From: Cryomorphaceae bacterium
Lineage (GTDB): Bacteria; Bacteroidota; Bacteroidia; Flavobacteriales; Schleiferiaceae
Reading direction: 5' to 3'
DNA length: 44,904 bases
Assembly (NCBI GenBank): GCA_017858515.1
Contig: JAFMBM010000022.1
Span: forward strand, 1-44,904
Part shown: in pieces, positions 32,830-41,189 of the stretch
How positions within the stretch are numbered: position 1 is the stretch's first letter
Layout of the letters: each line of letters begins with the position of its first letter
Notes under the pieces: generated by a model
Seen by the model: the letters and a program-made list of their open reading frames with translations, nothing else
The model's database searches: none
Told to the model about the DNA's origin: nothing
Program-made: the position numbers and the translations under genes

Positions 32830-32869
32830 AAAAACGAGCGAATAGTTTGCAAACTATTCGCTCGTTTTT
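32830..32869. terminator. Bidirectional intrinsic terminator, perfect 20-bp palindrome
   Basis: The 40 bases are a perfect inverted repeat centred on TGCA at 32848-32851, with AT ends giving a T run on both strands (TTTTTATTTT on plus; TTTTTTTC on minus). It lies between the convergent crotonase and S4 genes and can stop both. Confidence 0.88.
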
Positions 32870-32911
32870 ATTTTATTCCTAGGCCAATGTCATTGAAAAA
32901 CACTTGAGCAC

Positions 32912-33280
32912 CTATTCTGAATCCGTAAGGCGATCTATTTCTCTTCTGTCTTTCTTGGTCGGCCTTCCCGTTCCTACTTGTCGTTGCAAGGAACGCATCA
33001 ACTTTAAAAAAGTCTCTTTTTCTTTTTCCTCTGCAGAAGTAATATCTAAGATATAATCTAAGACTTTTGGAGCGCCTACCCTCGAAGGAGGCAGGTCTTT
33101 CACCTGATATTTTCGAATAATACCAATCGTTCGAATGGAAATTTCATCGCCTACCTTTATAGATCTAGAAGGCTTTACAACCTGCCCATTTACCTGAACA
33201 CTTTCTTTCTGAATGGTTTCCGAAGAAACAGAGCGCGTCTTCATTAAACGAACACACCAAAGAAACTTATCAATACGCAT
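32912..33280 (-). CDS. S4-domain RNA-binding protein (Hsp15/HslR-like)
   Basis: A 122-residue protein. The S4 RNA-binding fold occupies residues 1-60 (MRIDKFLWCVRLMKTRSVSS, QVNGQVVKPSRSIKVGDEIS), followed by a basic tail (QVGTGRPTKKDRREIDRL). This matches Hsp15-type proteins, which bind stalled large ribosomal subunits carrying peptidyl-tRNA. It is 15 bases after the DUF2911 gene on the same strand and likely cotranscribed. Confidence 0.93.
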   Translation of the reverse strand: MRIDKFLWCVRLMKTRSVSSETIQKESVQVNGQVVKPSRSIKVGDEISIRTIGIIRKYQVKDLPPSRVGAPKVLDYILDITSAEEKEKETFLKLMRSLQRQVGTGRPTKKDRREIDRLTDSE

Positions 33281-33295
33281 ACATTAGCCTATAGC

Positions 33296-33793
33296 TTATG
33301 GCTTCGTTAGAGGAATGACTACCGAGGTCTTTTCCCATTCAATGATTAAACTCTCTTCTGTAAATCGCATACTCAGTTGCTCAACCAATTTATCTAAGGC
33401 AACAATATCTACAGAAACAACCAATACATCCTTCGATTTCGAATAACTGTATGCACCCCAATTATCGCTCTCTGAATTAAAATGAATCTTCCATCCCTCC
33501 GCTGTTGGAGTGGTAAATAATCCATACGTTCCGGCTGCCAATCGTTCGCCACCAACAATTAAATCCTGCGATAGAGTGATGATACTGTTCTCATTCGCAC
33601 CCGTTCTCCAAACCTTATTATAGGGTACTAGATCACCAAAAATGGTTCTGCCCTTAACTGATGGAGCACCATAAGCCACTTCAACGCGAACTCCGTCTAT
33701 TGTGCCCGAAGCTTCCAGTCGAGGACTTTTCTTCTTCTGTCCGAATAAACTGCTGCTTACTATCAACATCGATACTAAAAGATACTTCCACAT
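33296..33793 (-). CDS. DUF2911 exported protein
   Basis: A 165-residue protein with a signal peptide (MWKYLLVSMLIVSSSLFGQ). The DUF2911 pattern is clear: VEVAYGAPSVKGRTIFGDLV, YNKVWRTGANENSIIT, LAAGTYGLFTTP and WGAYSYSKSKDVL. The family is common in Bacteroidota and has no assigned function. It is followed by the S4 gene 15 bases on. A TATCTTTA box lies about 25 bases before the ATG on the minus strand, while the plus-strand promoter at 33842 drives the divergent gene. Confidence 0.9.
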   Translation of the reverse strand: MWKYLLVSMLIVSSSLFGQKKKSPRLEASGTIDGVRVEVAYGAPSVKGRTIFGDLVPYNKVWRTGANENSIITLSQDLIVGGERLAAGTYGLFTTPTAEGWKIHFNSESDNWGAYSYSKSKDVLVVSVDIVALDKLVEQLSMRFTEESLIIEWEKTSVVIPLTKP

Positions 33794-33841
33794 AAAACCT
33801 AGATTTTCGTTTTGATAAAGATACTTCGTCTCTATCGATTC

Positions 33842-33871
33842 TTGTTTATTTTATAAACTTGTTTATATTTG
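33842..33871 (+). promoter_or_regulatory. Bacteroidota housekeeping promoter, complete match
   Basis: TTG (33842-33844), exactly 19 bases, then TATATTTG (33864-33871), matching the TTG-N19-TAnnTTTG consensus in full. The transcript would start at about 33875 with a leader of roughly 16 bases before the ATG at 33891. Confidence 0.75.
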
Positions 33872-33890
33872 TCGAAACAAAATCGCAATC

Positions 33891-34484
33891 ATGAATACAA
33901 TTGAACAAGCTCAACAACTAAAAACCATTGCCGATATGTTAGAGCGCACGCGTTATAATATTCGCAGCAACAGTATTTTCTACCTCATCTGGGGCTGGTT
34001 AGTCCTTCTTTCTGTATTGATTGAGTACATCTTACTTACTCAATTCAACTCACCCTATCATTTTATGGTTTGGATAATCAGTATGCCTCTTGCAGGTGTT
34101 AGCAGTTCTTTAGCTGGAAGGAAGCACCGCTTAAAACAAAAGCATACCACCCTAATGGATACTGTTATGAAGTTTCTTTGGATCGGAATTACCATGGGTA
34201 TCTTCTTTTCTCTTGCTTTCTCAAACGTTATTGGATGGACACACAGCTATGTCTTAATTATTCTCTTCTATGGCATAGGCACATTCGTCTCTGGCGGAGT
34301 GCTAAAATTTAAACCTCTAACCATTGGCGGTATTCTCTCCATTGTACTCAGCTTTGTTATTGCCTTTATTCCCGATTTACATAAGAGCTTTGAAAACGTA
34401 TTGCTTCTTCTAGCACTCAGTGTAACCATGAGTTACCTCATACCGGGTTATATGTTAAGATCAAAAGTGAGCCTAGATGTTTGA
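33891..34484 (+). CDS. Membrane protein paired with HTH regulator
   Basis: A 197-residue integral membrane protein with five or six helices (about 27-47, 52-72, 93-113, 118-136, 140-158, 165-188). The N-terminal helix (QAQQLKTIADMLERTRYNIR) is cytosolic. This type is found beside small HTH_34 regulators in many Bacteroidota; together they may form a sensor/regulator unit, but no signal is known. The next gene overlaps by eight bases. It is driven by the best promoter in the window. Confidence 0.85.
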   Translation: MNTIEQAQQLKTIADMLERTRYNIRSNSIFYLIWGWLVLLSVLIEYILLTQFNSPYHFMVWIISMPLAGVSSSLAGRKHRLKQKHTTLMDTVMKFLWIGITMGIFFSLAFSNVIGWTHSYVLIILFYGIGTFVSGGVLKFKPLTIGGILSIVLSFVIAFIPDLHKSFENVLLLLALSVTMSYLIPGYMLRSKVSLDV

Positions 34485-34758
34485 ACCTCTCGATCCTCTT
34501 TTGCACAACCAATTGCGATTGCAGATTATGAGTTTGCTCATTGGAATTGAAAATGCCGAATTCGGATTCCTTCTAGATGAAACAGGCTCTACTCGTGGCA
34601 ATCTAAGTGTTCAGCTAAACAAACTCAAAGAGGCTGGATACATCGAAATTGAGAAGGGATATAAAGGCAACTATCCGAATACGAAATGCTCTATTAGTGC
34701 GGTTGGAAGAAATGCGTTTTCAGCCTATTTCGAGGCATTGAAATCCTACAAACCTTAA
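34477..34758 (+). CDS. Small winged-helix transcriptional regulator (HTH_34-like)
   Basis: A 93-residue DNA-binding protein. LDPLLHNQLRLQIMSLLIGI precedes the helix-turn-helix, with recognition helix TRGNLSVQLNKLKEAGYIEI and the wing EKGYKGNYPNTKCSI, the order seen in HTH_34/MarR-type small regulators. It overlaps the membrane protein gene by eight bases, so the two are coexpressed and probably act together, perhaps with autoregulation through the promoter at 33842. Confidence 0.9.
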   Translation: MFEPLDPLLHNQLRLQIMSLLIGIENAEFGFLLDETGSTRGNLSVQLNKLKEAGYIEIEKGYKGNYPNTKCSISAVGRNAFSAYFEALKSYKP

Positions 34759-34776
34759 GCAGTGCTATTTCTTTAC

Positions 34777-34798
34777 AGGGTTGGATTATTCCAGCCCT
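34777..34798. terminator. Weak hairpin between convergent regulator and fhs genes
   Basis: AGGGTTGG (34777-34784) pairs over eight positions, one G-T, with CCAGCCCT (34791-34798) around the loop ATTATT. Neither strand has a long T run afterwards, so termination would be weak. Confidence 0.4.
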
Positions 34799-36457
34799 TT
34801 AGAATAGGCCTTGAATATTGCCCTGCGCATCTACAAATATGTCGTGTGCAGCAGGACGAATCGGAAGGCCCGGCATGCGCATCATTTCTCCTGCAATGGG
34901 AACAATAAAGCCTGCTCCAGCACTCAATTCAACATCATTGATCTTGAAGGCATAATCGGCAGGACTACCCAAACGTGCGGGATCATCTGAAATAGATTTT
35001 TGCGTTTTGGCCATACAAACCAACAAGCTCTTACCCAGGTACGATTCAAACAATTGCAATTTTCGTTTTGCCTGGCTACTCAATTCAATGTCGTTGGCGC
35101 CATAATAAGAAGTGGCTATACTTCTGATCTTATCTTCTAATCCTGCTTCTGTTTCATACAAGAATTTAGGATGGGTACTTGTTGTTTCAAGAACACGACT
35201 TACGGCCTCGGCTAGTTCTATTGCGCCTGCGCCTCCTTGAGCCCAAGCTTTACTTACTACTGCCTCTACGCCTTCGTCCTTACATAACTGCTGAAGCAAT
35301 TTCACCTCCTCATCGCTATCTGAAACAAAATGATTTATGGCTACGATTGGCTGCAATCCAAACTTTAAGGCATTTCCAATATGGTGTTTCAGATTGGAAA
35401 AGCCTTTTCTCAAGGCCTCCAAATCAGTCTTATCCAACTCCTTTAGTCCAAGACCCCCATGGTATTTCAATGCACGGATGGTCGCAACCAAAACCAATGC
35501 ATCTGGAAAAATACCTCCTACTCGGCATTTAATATCTATGAACTTCTCGCCTCCTAGATCAAATCCAAATCCGGCTTCGGTTACGGTAATATCTGCCAAA
35601 TTCATTGCGGCTTTGGTGGCCAGTAAGCTATTGGTTCCCTGAGCAATATTTGCAAAAGGACCACCGTGCATCAGAATGGGATTTCCTTCTAAACTCTGCA
35701 CCAAATTGGGCTTTAAAGCATCGCGCAACAGAGCCGTCATGGCACCTTGAGCTTTAATATCCTTTGCACGAATGAGCCCTTCCTTCCCTTGTCCTAAAAC
35801 AATATTTCCCACTCTTTCGGTAAGATCCTCGTATCCGTTTGCCAAACAAAGAATTGCCATAATCTCCGATGCGGCTGTGATATCAAATCCGCTTTCACGA
35901 GGAAAACCATTCGCTTTTCCTCCTAATGCAATAGTCGTTTGCCTCAGAGCCCGATCATTCATATCTATTACTCTTTTGAAAAAGAGCTGACGCAAATCGA
36001 TCTCTGGACTGAGTTTATGATGTAAATGATTGTCTAATAAAGCAGCTAAGAGATTATGTGCCCGTTCAACTGCATAGATGTCGCCCGTAAAATGAAGATT
36101 GATGTCTTCCATCGGAAGCGCTTGTGCATAGCCTCCTCCCGTGGCTCCTCCCTTCATTCCAAATACGGGTCCGAGCGAAGGCTCACGCAATGCGGCAGCG
36201 GCCTTCTTTCCAATTTTCGCCAATCCATCCAACAAACCAATGGTGCAGGTGGTCTTTCCCTCTCCAGCGGGTGTAGGAGAGACAGCCGAAACCAATACGA
36301 GTTTTCCCTTCTTGGGCTGTTCCTGACCGTAATTTAGAGGGATTTTTGCCTTGTACTTGCCATAGACCTCTAACTCTTCTGAAGAAATTCCCAGCTTTGC
36401 TGCAATCTCTACAATGGGTAAGGCCTGGGCTTTACGGGCAATCTCTATATCGGTCAT
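34799..36457 (-). CDS. fhs: Formate--tetrahydrofolate ligase
   Basis: A 552-residue enzyme that makes 10-formyl-tetrahydrofolate from formate, ATP and tetrahydrofolate. The nucleotide-binding signature PTPAGEGKTT is at residues 61-70. REPSLGPVFGMKGGATGGGY (about 92-111) and LLALVDN-like DNHLHH region, VIDMNDRALRQ, and the C-terminal AGEMMRMPGLP are family marks. It lies 13 bases after sucB on the same strand, so it appears to be the third gene of the sucA-sucB-fhs operon, linking one-carbon supply to the TCA cycle operon. Confidence 0.97.
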   Translation of the reverse strand: MTDIEIARKAQALPIVEIAAKLGISSEELEVYGKYKAKIPLNYGQEQPKKGKLVLVSAVSPTPAGEGKTTCTIGLLDGLAKIGKKAAAALREPSLGPVFGMKGGATGGGYAQALPMEDINLHFTGDIYAVERAHNLLAALLDNHLHHKLSPEIDLRQLFFKRVIDMNDRALRQTTIALGGKANGFPRESGFDITAASEIMAILCLANGYEDLTERVGNIVLGQGKEGLIRAKDIKAQGAMTALLRDALKPNLVQSLEGNPILMHGGPFANIAQGTNSLLATKAAMNLADITVTEAGFGFDLGGEKFIDIKCRVGGIFPDALVLVATIRALKYHGGLGLKELDKTDLEALRKGFSNLKHHIGNALKFGLQPIVAINHFVSDSDEEVKLLQQLCKDEGVEAVVSKAWAQGGAGAIELAEAVSRVLETTSTHPKFLYETEAGLEDKIRSIATSYYGANDIELSSQAKRKLQLFESYLGKSLLVCMAKTQKSISDDPARLGSPADYAFKINDVELSAGAGFIVPIAGEMMRMPGLPIRPAAHDIFVDAQGNIQGLF

Positions 36458-36470
36458 TTCATAATGGGGT

Positions 36471-37670
36471 TTACAACTCTAGCGCTTTTTCTATTTGATT
36501 GTTCATCAACAGTTCCGTTGGATTTTCTAGAGCTTCTTTAACTGCCACTAAGAACCCAACACTTTCTTTTCCATCAATAATTCGATGGTCATATGAAAGA
36601 GCAACATACATAATAGGACGAACGACAATTTCTCCGTTCACCACCACAGGACGCTCTACAATATTGTGCATTCCTAAAATGGCGCTTTGAGGTGGATTGA
36701 TAATGGGCGTTGAAAGCATAGATCCGAAAACCCCGCCATTGGTAATGGTAAAGGTTCCACCCGTCATTTCATCAATCGTAATATCGCCTTCACGGGCGCG
36801 TATGGCCAATCGCTTAATCTCCCTTTCAACACCGGCAAAACTCAAATTCTCCGCATTGCGCACAACGGGAACTACCAATCCTCTCGGACCACTTACGGCT
36901 ATGGAGATATCACAATATTCGAAAGTGATCATATCATCGCCATCGATCATGGCATTTACCGTTGGATAAAGCTTCAAGGCACGTGTTACCGCTAGGGTGA
37001 AGAAAGACATAAAGCCGAGACCTACTCCATGCTTTTCAGCAAATTTGGTTTTGTGAACCGCTCTTAGGTCGAATATAGGTTTCATATCTACCTCGTTGAA
37101 GGTAGTCAGCATGGCGGTTTCACTCTTAACCGCTACTAATCTCTTTGCAAGACTGCGGCGAAGACTGCTCATGCGTTTGCGCTCGGTAGAACGAGGACCA
37201 CCAGTAGAAGTTCCCATACTTACCGCGGCATTCACCACATCTTCTTTAGTAATTCGACCATCCTTGCCAGATCCAGCATTCAGCTTAACCCCTTTCTCAT
37301 CCATCAATTTCTTGGCGGCAGGAGAAGGAGTGCCCGTGGCATAATTCGTTGCAGGAGCTGCTGCAGGAGCAGGCTTCGCCTCCACTTTTTCTTCTGCTTT
37401 TTTCTCAGGGGCAGAACCTCCTTCAGGGGCAGAAGCGCTGGTATCGATGGTGCAAACCACTTGACCCACCGCCACCACTTCGCCTTCGGAAGCAATGAGT
37501 TTAATAATACCGCTTTCTTCAGCAGGCAAGGCCAAGGTAGCTTTGTCGGAATCTACTTCGGCAATTTCTTGGTCCTTCTCAACATAGTCGCCATCTTGTA
37601 CCAACCATGAAGCAATCTCAACTTCAGAGATGGATTCGCCAGGAGAAGGTACTTTCATTTCAAGGATCAT
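36471..37670 (-). CDS. sucB: Dihydrolipoyllysine-residue succinyltransferase (E2 of 2-oxoglutarate dehydrogenase)
   Basis: A 399-residue E2 subunit. The lipoyl domain occupies residues 1-75, with the lipoylated Lys43 in [10 protein letters not shown]. An Ala/Pro/Glu-rich linker (about 80-110) leads to the peripheral-subunit-binding domain ([20 protein letters not shown], about 115-150). The catalytic domain follows, with [17 protein letters not shown] and the active-site [11 protein letters not shown] near the C-terminus. It transfers succinyl groups to CoA inside the 2-oxoglutarate dehydrogenase complex. It is 18 bases after sucA; E3 is not in the window. Confidence 0.96.
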   Translation of the reverse strand: MILEMKVPSPGESISEVEIASWLVQDGDYVEKDQEIAEVDSDKATLALPAEESGIIKLIASEGEVVAVGQVVCTIDTSASAPEGGSAPEKKAEEKVEAKPAPAAAPATNYATGTPSPAAKKLMDEKGVKLNAGSGKDGRITKEDVVNAAVSMGTSTGGPRSTERKRMSSLRRSLAKRLVAVKSETAMLTTFNEVDMKPIFDLRAVHKTKFAEKHGVGLGFMSFFTLAVTRALKLYPTVNAMIDGDDMITFEYCDISIAVSGPRGLVVPVVRNAENLSFAGVEREIKRLAIRAREGDITIDEMTGGTFTITNGGVFGSMLSTPIINPPQSAILGMHNIVERPVVVNGEIVVRPIMYVALSYDHRIIDGKESVGFLVAVKEALENPTELLMNNQIEKALEL

Positions 37671-37688
37671 AGGAGGATGGGTTTTATT

Positions 37689-40424
37689 TTAAATTTCAAA
37701 TGTTTTGGCAATCAGATCGTGCTGAATTTTATGTGCCGCTTGATGCGATCCAGAGGCAGGTGCTGCACTCGCAGGCGCACTTACATCCAACCAATTTATA
37801 TCGCGTAAACTCAATAGAATATGTGCTCTTGCACCCATATTCTGTGGCTCTTCCTGAGCCCATACAATTTTCTCTGAATTCGAATAACTCTTCAAAACTT
37901 CCCTGAATTGCTTCTCTGGGAAAGGATACAACTGCTCTATTCGAACAATTGCCACCTCATCAGCAGAACGCGCTGCGCGCTCTTCCAATAATTCATAATA
38001 CAATTTTCCCGAGCAGAACACCACCTTCTTTATGCTCTGCTTGTCTTCTACCGAATCGTCTATGAGTTCCTTAAAGTTGCCCTTGGTAAATTCAGAAAGT
38101 GAAGAAACACATTTTGGGTGTCTCAATAAACTCTTGGGAGACATGACTACCAATGGCTTGCGGAACGGACGTTTTAACTGCCTTCTTAAAAGATGGAAGA
38201 AATTAGCCGGTGTGGTCACATTCACTACTTGAATATTGTACTGGGCCGACATCTGTAAGAACCGCTCTAATCTGGCGCTGGAATGTTCCGCACCCTGTCC
38301 TTCATATCCATGGGGAAGAAGGAGTACCAGTCCGTTCTGTATTCTCCATTTGTCTTCCGCAGCCGTAATAAACTGATCAATGATAATCTGAGCTCCATTG
38401 GCAAAATCGCCAAACTGCGCTTCCCATATGGTTAAGCCGTCTGGTGTAGCTAGGGCATAGCCATAGTCAAAACCAAGAACACCATATTCACTTAGGTGAG
38501 AGTTGTAGACCGTCATTCTGCCTTGATTCTCACGCATATCATTCAGCAAATTGTACTCTTCTTCAGAGTCTTCTACCTTTATAATTGCATGCCGATGAGA
38601 GAAGGTTCCGCGCTCACAATCTTCCCCGCTCAAGCGAACGCCATGACCTTCTAACAGCAATGAACCATAAGCCAATAATTCGCCCATAGCCCAATCTAAG
38701 GCATCTCTTTCGTTCACCATCTTGGCCCGATCTGCCAATAGACGACTTATCTTATTAAAGAATTTCTTGCCTGCCGGAAGCTGAGTGATTTTTTCGACAA
38801 TAAACCGCAATTCTTCTTCTGCAAATCCCGTCTCGGGTGAGAAATCGAAGTCCGCGGGCTTACTAGGTCTTAAATGACTGTAATAATCTTCTAAGAAAGG
38901 AATAATTACATTCTTCTCTATTTGCTTCGATTCGTCGAAATCTTCTTCCAACGAAGCCTTAAAGTGACTTTCTAATTCCTTTATAATATCCTTTCCAACT
39001 ACTCCTTCTGCAATCAGTTTCTTCGAGTAAATCTCTCTGGGATTCGGATGTTTGGCAATGGCCTTGTAGAGTAGTGGCTGAGTAAAACGCGGCTCATCTC
39101 CTTCGTTGTGTCCGTACTTGCGGTAACACAATAAATCGATGAATATATTCTTGTTGTACCTCTGTCTGTATTCCACAGCAAAGAGAATGGCATGACAAAC
39201 GGCTTCTACGTCGTCACCATTCACATGCAAAACGGGTGCAAGTACCACCTTGGCAATATCCGTGCAGTAGGTTGACGAACGCGCATCTAAATAATTGGTA
39301 GTAAAACCAACTTGATTATTGATAACGATATGGATTGTTCCTCCGGTTTTATATCCATCTAAGGTTTCCATCTGCACCACCTCGTAGATAATCCCCTGGG
39401 CGGCTACGGAGGCGTCGCCATGAATAAGTATAGGAAGTACTTTGCCCGCAGTAGTTCCATAATCGCTGTTGATTCTCGCTCGGGCAATACCCTCTACCAC
39501 GGCATCAACGGCATCCAAATGCGAAGGATTGGGCGATAAGTTGAGGCGTATTTCCCTTCCATTCTCCAGCGTTTTGGTGGATGAATACCCCAAATGGTAT
39601 TTCACATCTCCGTCTAATTCTTCACCATCGAAGAATTTACCTTCAAATTCAGAAAAAATCTCACGGGGTTCCTTCCCAAATATATTCGAAAGAACATTCA
39701 ATCTTCCGCGATGGGCCATGCCCATTACAATCTCTTTTACTCCCAATTCCGATGCACGATTCACCAACATATTTAATGCGGGTATAACCGATTCGGCTCC
39801 TTCTATCGAAAAGCGCTTTTGTCCTACGAACTTGGTATTCAAGAAATTCTCAAAAGAAACTGCTTCATTGAGCTTGCTCAATATGGCTTTTTTCTGATCC
39901 GCGCTGAAACTAGGCTGATTCTCATTGGCATGAATTCTAGACAAAATCCAGGCAACCACTTCCTTATCTCGAATGTACATAAACTCCAATCCAATCGATT
40001 GGCAATAAGCCGCATTCAGATACCTAAGGATTTCAGACAAGGGGGAAGGCGCAGTAAGTCCCACCTCTGCTGCTGCCATAAAGGAAGTAGCAAGATCTTT
40101 CTCCGACAAGCCGTAATTCGCCAATTCAAGCGAAGGGGTGTAGGTTCTTCGAGAACGAACCGGATTGGTGGCCGTAAAGAGATGCCCTCTTTTACGGTAA
40201 TCATTGATAAGATCGATCACCAAAAACTCTTTGCGAAGCTCTTCTGGAACTTCACTCATTTCTAGCTCTCGAGCTTCAAAAGAATAGCCTTCTCGAGCAA
40301 AATCATAGCCCTGAAAAAAAGCTCTCCAACTCGGCTCTACGCTATCTGGATAGCGTAGGTATTTTTCGTAGAGTTCATCTATGAACCCTATATGTGCACT
40401 TCCTAAGAAGGAAAATCTATCCAT
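37689..40424 (-). CDS. sucA: 2-oxoglutarate dehydrogenase E1 component
   Basis: A 911-residue thiamine-diphosphate enzyme that decarboxylates 2-oxoglutarate and passes the succinyl group to the E2 lipoyl arm. The N-terminus (FLGSAHIGFIDELYEKYLR) and PSWRAFFQGYDFA are typical. MGMAHRGRLNVLSNIFGK, the ThDP/Mg motif around HGDASVAAQGIIYE, DLLCYRKYGHNEGDEP and the C-terminal EEPQNMGARAHI are all present. It starts the sucA-sucB-fhs operon. A TATTTTTG box (40459-40466) provides a likely promoter, and the divergent beta-barrel gene shares the same 99-base gap. Confidence 0.97.
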   Translation of the reverse strand: MDRFSFLGSAHIGFIDELYEKYLRYPDSVEPSWRAFFQGYDFAREGYSFEARELEMSEVPEELRKEFLVIDLINDYRKRGHLFTATNPVRSRRTYTPSLELANYGLSEKDLATSFMAAAEVGLTAPSPLSEILRYLNAAYCQSIGLEFMYIRDKEVVAWILSRIHANENQPSFSADQKKAILSKLNEAVSFENFLNTKFVGQKRFSIEGAESVIPALNMLVNRASELGVKEIVMGMAHRGRLNVLSNIFGKEPREIFSEFEGKFFDGEELDGDVKYHLGYSSTKTLENGREIRLNLSPNPSHLDAVDAVVEGIARARINSDYGTTAGKVLPILIHGDASVAAQGIIYEVVQMETLDGYKTGGTIHIVINNQVGFTTNYLDARSSTYCTDIAKVVLAPVLHVNGDDVEAVCHAILFAVEYRQRYNKNIFIDLLCYRKYGHNEGDEPRFTQPLLYKAIAKHPNPREIYSKKLIAEGVVGKDIIKELESHFKASLEEDFDESKQIEKNVIIPFLEDYYSHLRPSKPADFDFSPETGFAEEELRFIVEKITQLPAGKKFFNKISRLLADRAKMVNERDALDWAMGELLAYGSLLLEGHGVRLSGEDCERGTFSHRHAIIKVEDSEEEYNLLNDMRENQGRMTVYNSHLSEYGVLGFDYGYALATPDGLTIWEAQFGDFANGAQIIIDQFITAAEDKWRIQNGLVLLLPHGYEGQGAEHSSARLERFLQMSAQYNIQVVNVTTPANFFHLLRRQLKRPFRKPLVVMSPKSLLRHPKCVSSLSEFTKGNFKELIDDSVEDKQSIKKVVFCSGKLYYELLEERAARSADEVAIVRIEQLYPFPEKQFREVLKSYSNSEKIVWAQEEPQNMGARAHILLSLRDINWLDVSAPASAAPASGSHQAAHKIQHDLIAKTFEI

Positions 40425-40458
40425 ATTTTAAAATCCAACCGGCGGGTTTATTCGCGTT

Positions 40459-40466
40459 CAAAAATA
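40459..40466 (-). promoter_or_regulatory. -7 box of the sucA operon
   Basis: The minus strand reads TATTTTTG, a full TAnnTTTG match, about 34 bases before the sucA ATG. No TTG at the 19-base spacing. Confidence 0.45.
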
Positions 40467-40511
40467 CAATTAATACTGCCCTGCATGGTAAAGCTTTACA
40501 GCCTTCTCGCT

Positions 40512-40519
40512 TATCTTTG
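40512..40519 (+). promoter_or_regulatory. -7 box of the beta-barrel gene (leaderless spacing)
   Basis: TATCTTTG, a full TAnnTTTG match, ends exactly four bases before the ATG at 40524. The predicted transcript begins at the start codon. Confidence 0.5.
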
Positions 40520-40523
40520 AGCT

Positions 40524-41165
40524 ATGTTGAAAACAAAGCTTCGAGCTCTCTGTTCAGTGGGCTTGCTAATATCCGCAATTGCCCTGAATGCACAGGTACC
40601 CAATCGCTTCGAAAAAAATCCAGCTAAAAGTCCAACTCAAGACAGCGCTAAAGTCTTTGATAAACCTGTTCCAAAGAATGAAAAATCAAAGCCAGCGCCC
40701 AATACAGATAAAACTCCTTTCTATAAAAAATTGCGCTACGGTGGTACAGGAGGCCTGCAATTTGGAACCATTACTTCTGTAATGCTCAATCCTAGAGTGG
40801 CTTATCCGGTGAACGACCGTTTGCTTGCGGGATTAGGACTTACCTACTTATATGTTTCAGATGGAAGGTTTGAACCCAAGCTCGAACAAAGTATTTACGG
40901 TTTTAGTCCTTTCGTAAACTACAAGGTCTACGGCCCTATTGCCCTTGCCGCCGAATACGAATTGCTGCGCGCTCAGGTGGTTAAAGGATTTATTAATGGA
41001 ACAAATCCGGTCCTTGGCGAAGAGTGGGTCAGTGCTCTCTATCTTGGTGGCGCTTACCTTCCCGATGAAAGTCCTTTTTACTTTTCTATTCTCTTCAATG
41101 TCTTGTATGACCCGCTCCGCTCTGTCTATGCCAATCCGGTTATTCGGGTAGGTGTTTTGTTCTAA
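40524..41165 (+). CDS. Predicted outer-membrane beta-barrel protein
   Basis: A 213-residue protein with a signal peptide (LCSVGLLISAIALNAQ), a low-complexity polar linker rich in Lys, Pro and Asn (about 25-65), and a C-terminal barrel of about eight strands with alternating hydrophobic residues (KLRYGGTGGLQFGTITSVML, RLLAGLGLTYLYV, PIALAAEYELL), ending in RVGVLF with the terminal Phe used for barrel assembly. The fold resembles small OmpA/OmpW-like barrels; no specific function can be read. The amylase gene follows 24 bases downstream and may be cotranscribed. Confidence 0.8.
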   Translation: MLKTKLRALCSVGLLISAIALNAQVPNRFEKNPAKSPTQDSAKVFDKPVPKNEKSKPAPNTDKTPFYKKLRYGGTGGLQFGTITSVMLNPRVAYPVNDRLLAGLGLTYLYVSDGRFEPKLEQSIYGFSPFVNYKVYGPIALAAEYELLRAQVVKGFINGTNPVLGEEWVSALYLGGAYLPDESPFYFSILFNVLYDPLRSVYANPVIRVGVLF

Positions 41166-41189
41166 CGTCCTTCATTCAATATATCTCTC

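Noticed and set aside
32830..32869. Perfect 40-base palindrome considered as a mobile-element end or regulator site
   Set aside because: It has T runs on both strands and lies between two convergent genes close to their stop codons, so a shared terminator explains it fully.
37304..37495. Minus-strand frame rich in Lys, Arg and Leu inside sucB
   Set aside because: It overlaps the Ala/Glu/Pro-rich linker of sucB in a shifted frame; the odd composition comes from that low-complexity coding sequence.
39469..39897. 142-codon plus-strand frame opposite sucA
   Set aside because: It lies wholly within the well-conserved E1 coding sequence on the other strand and shows no protein family pattern.
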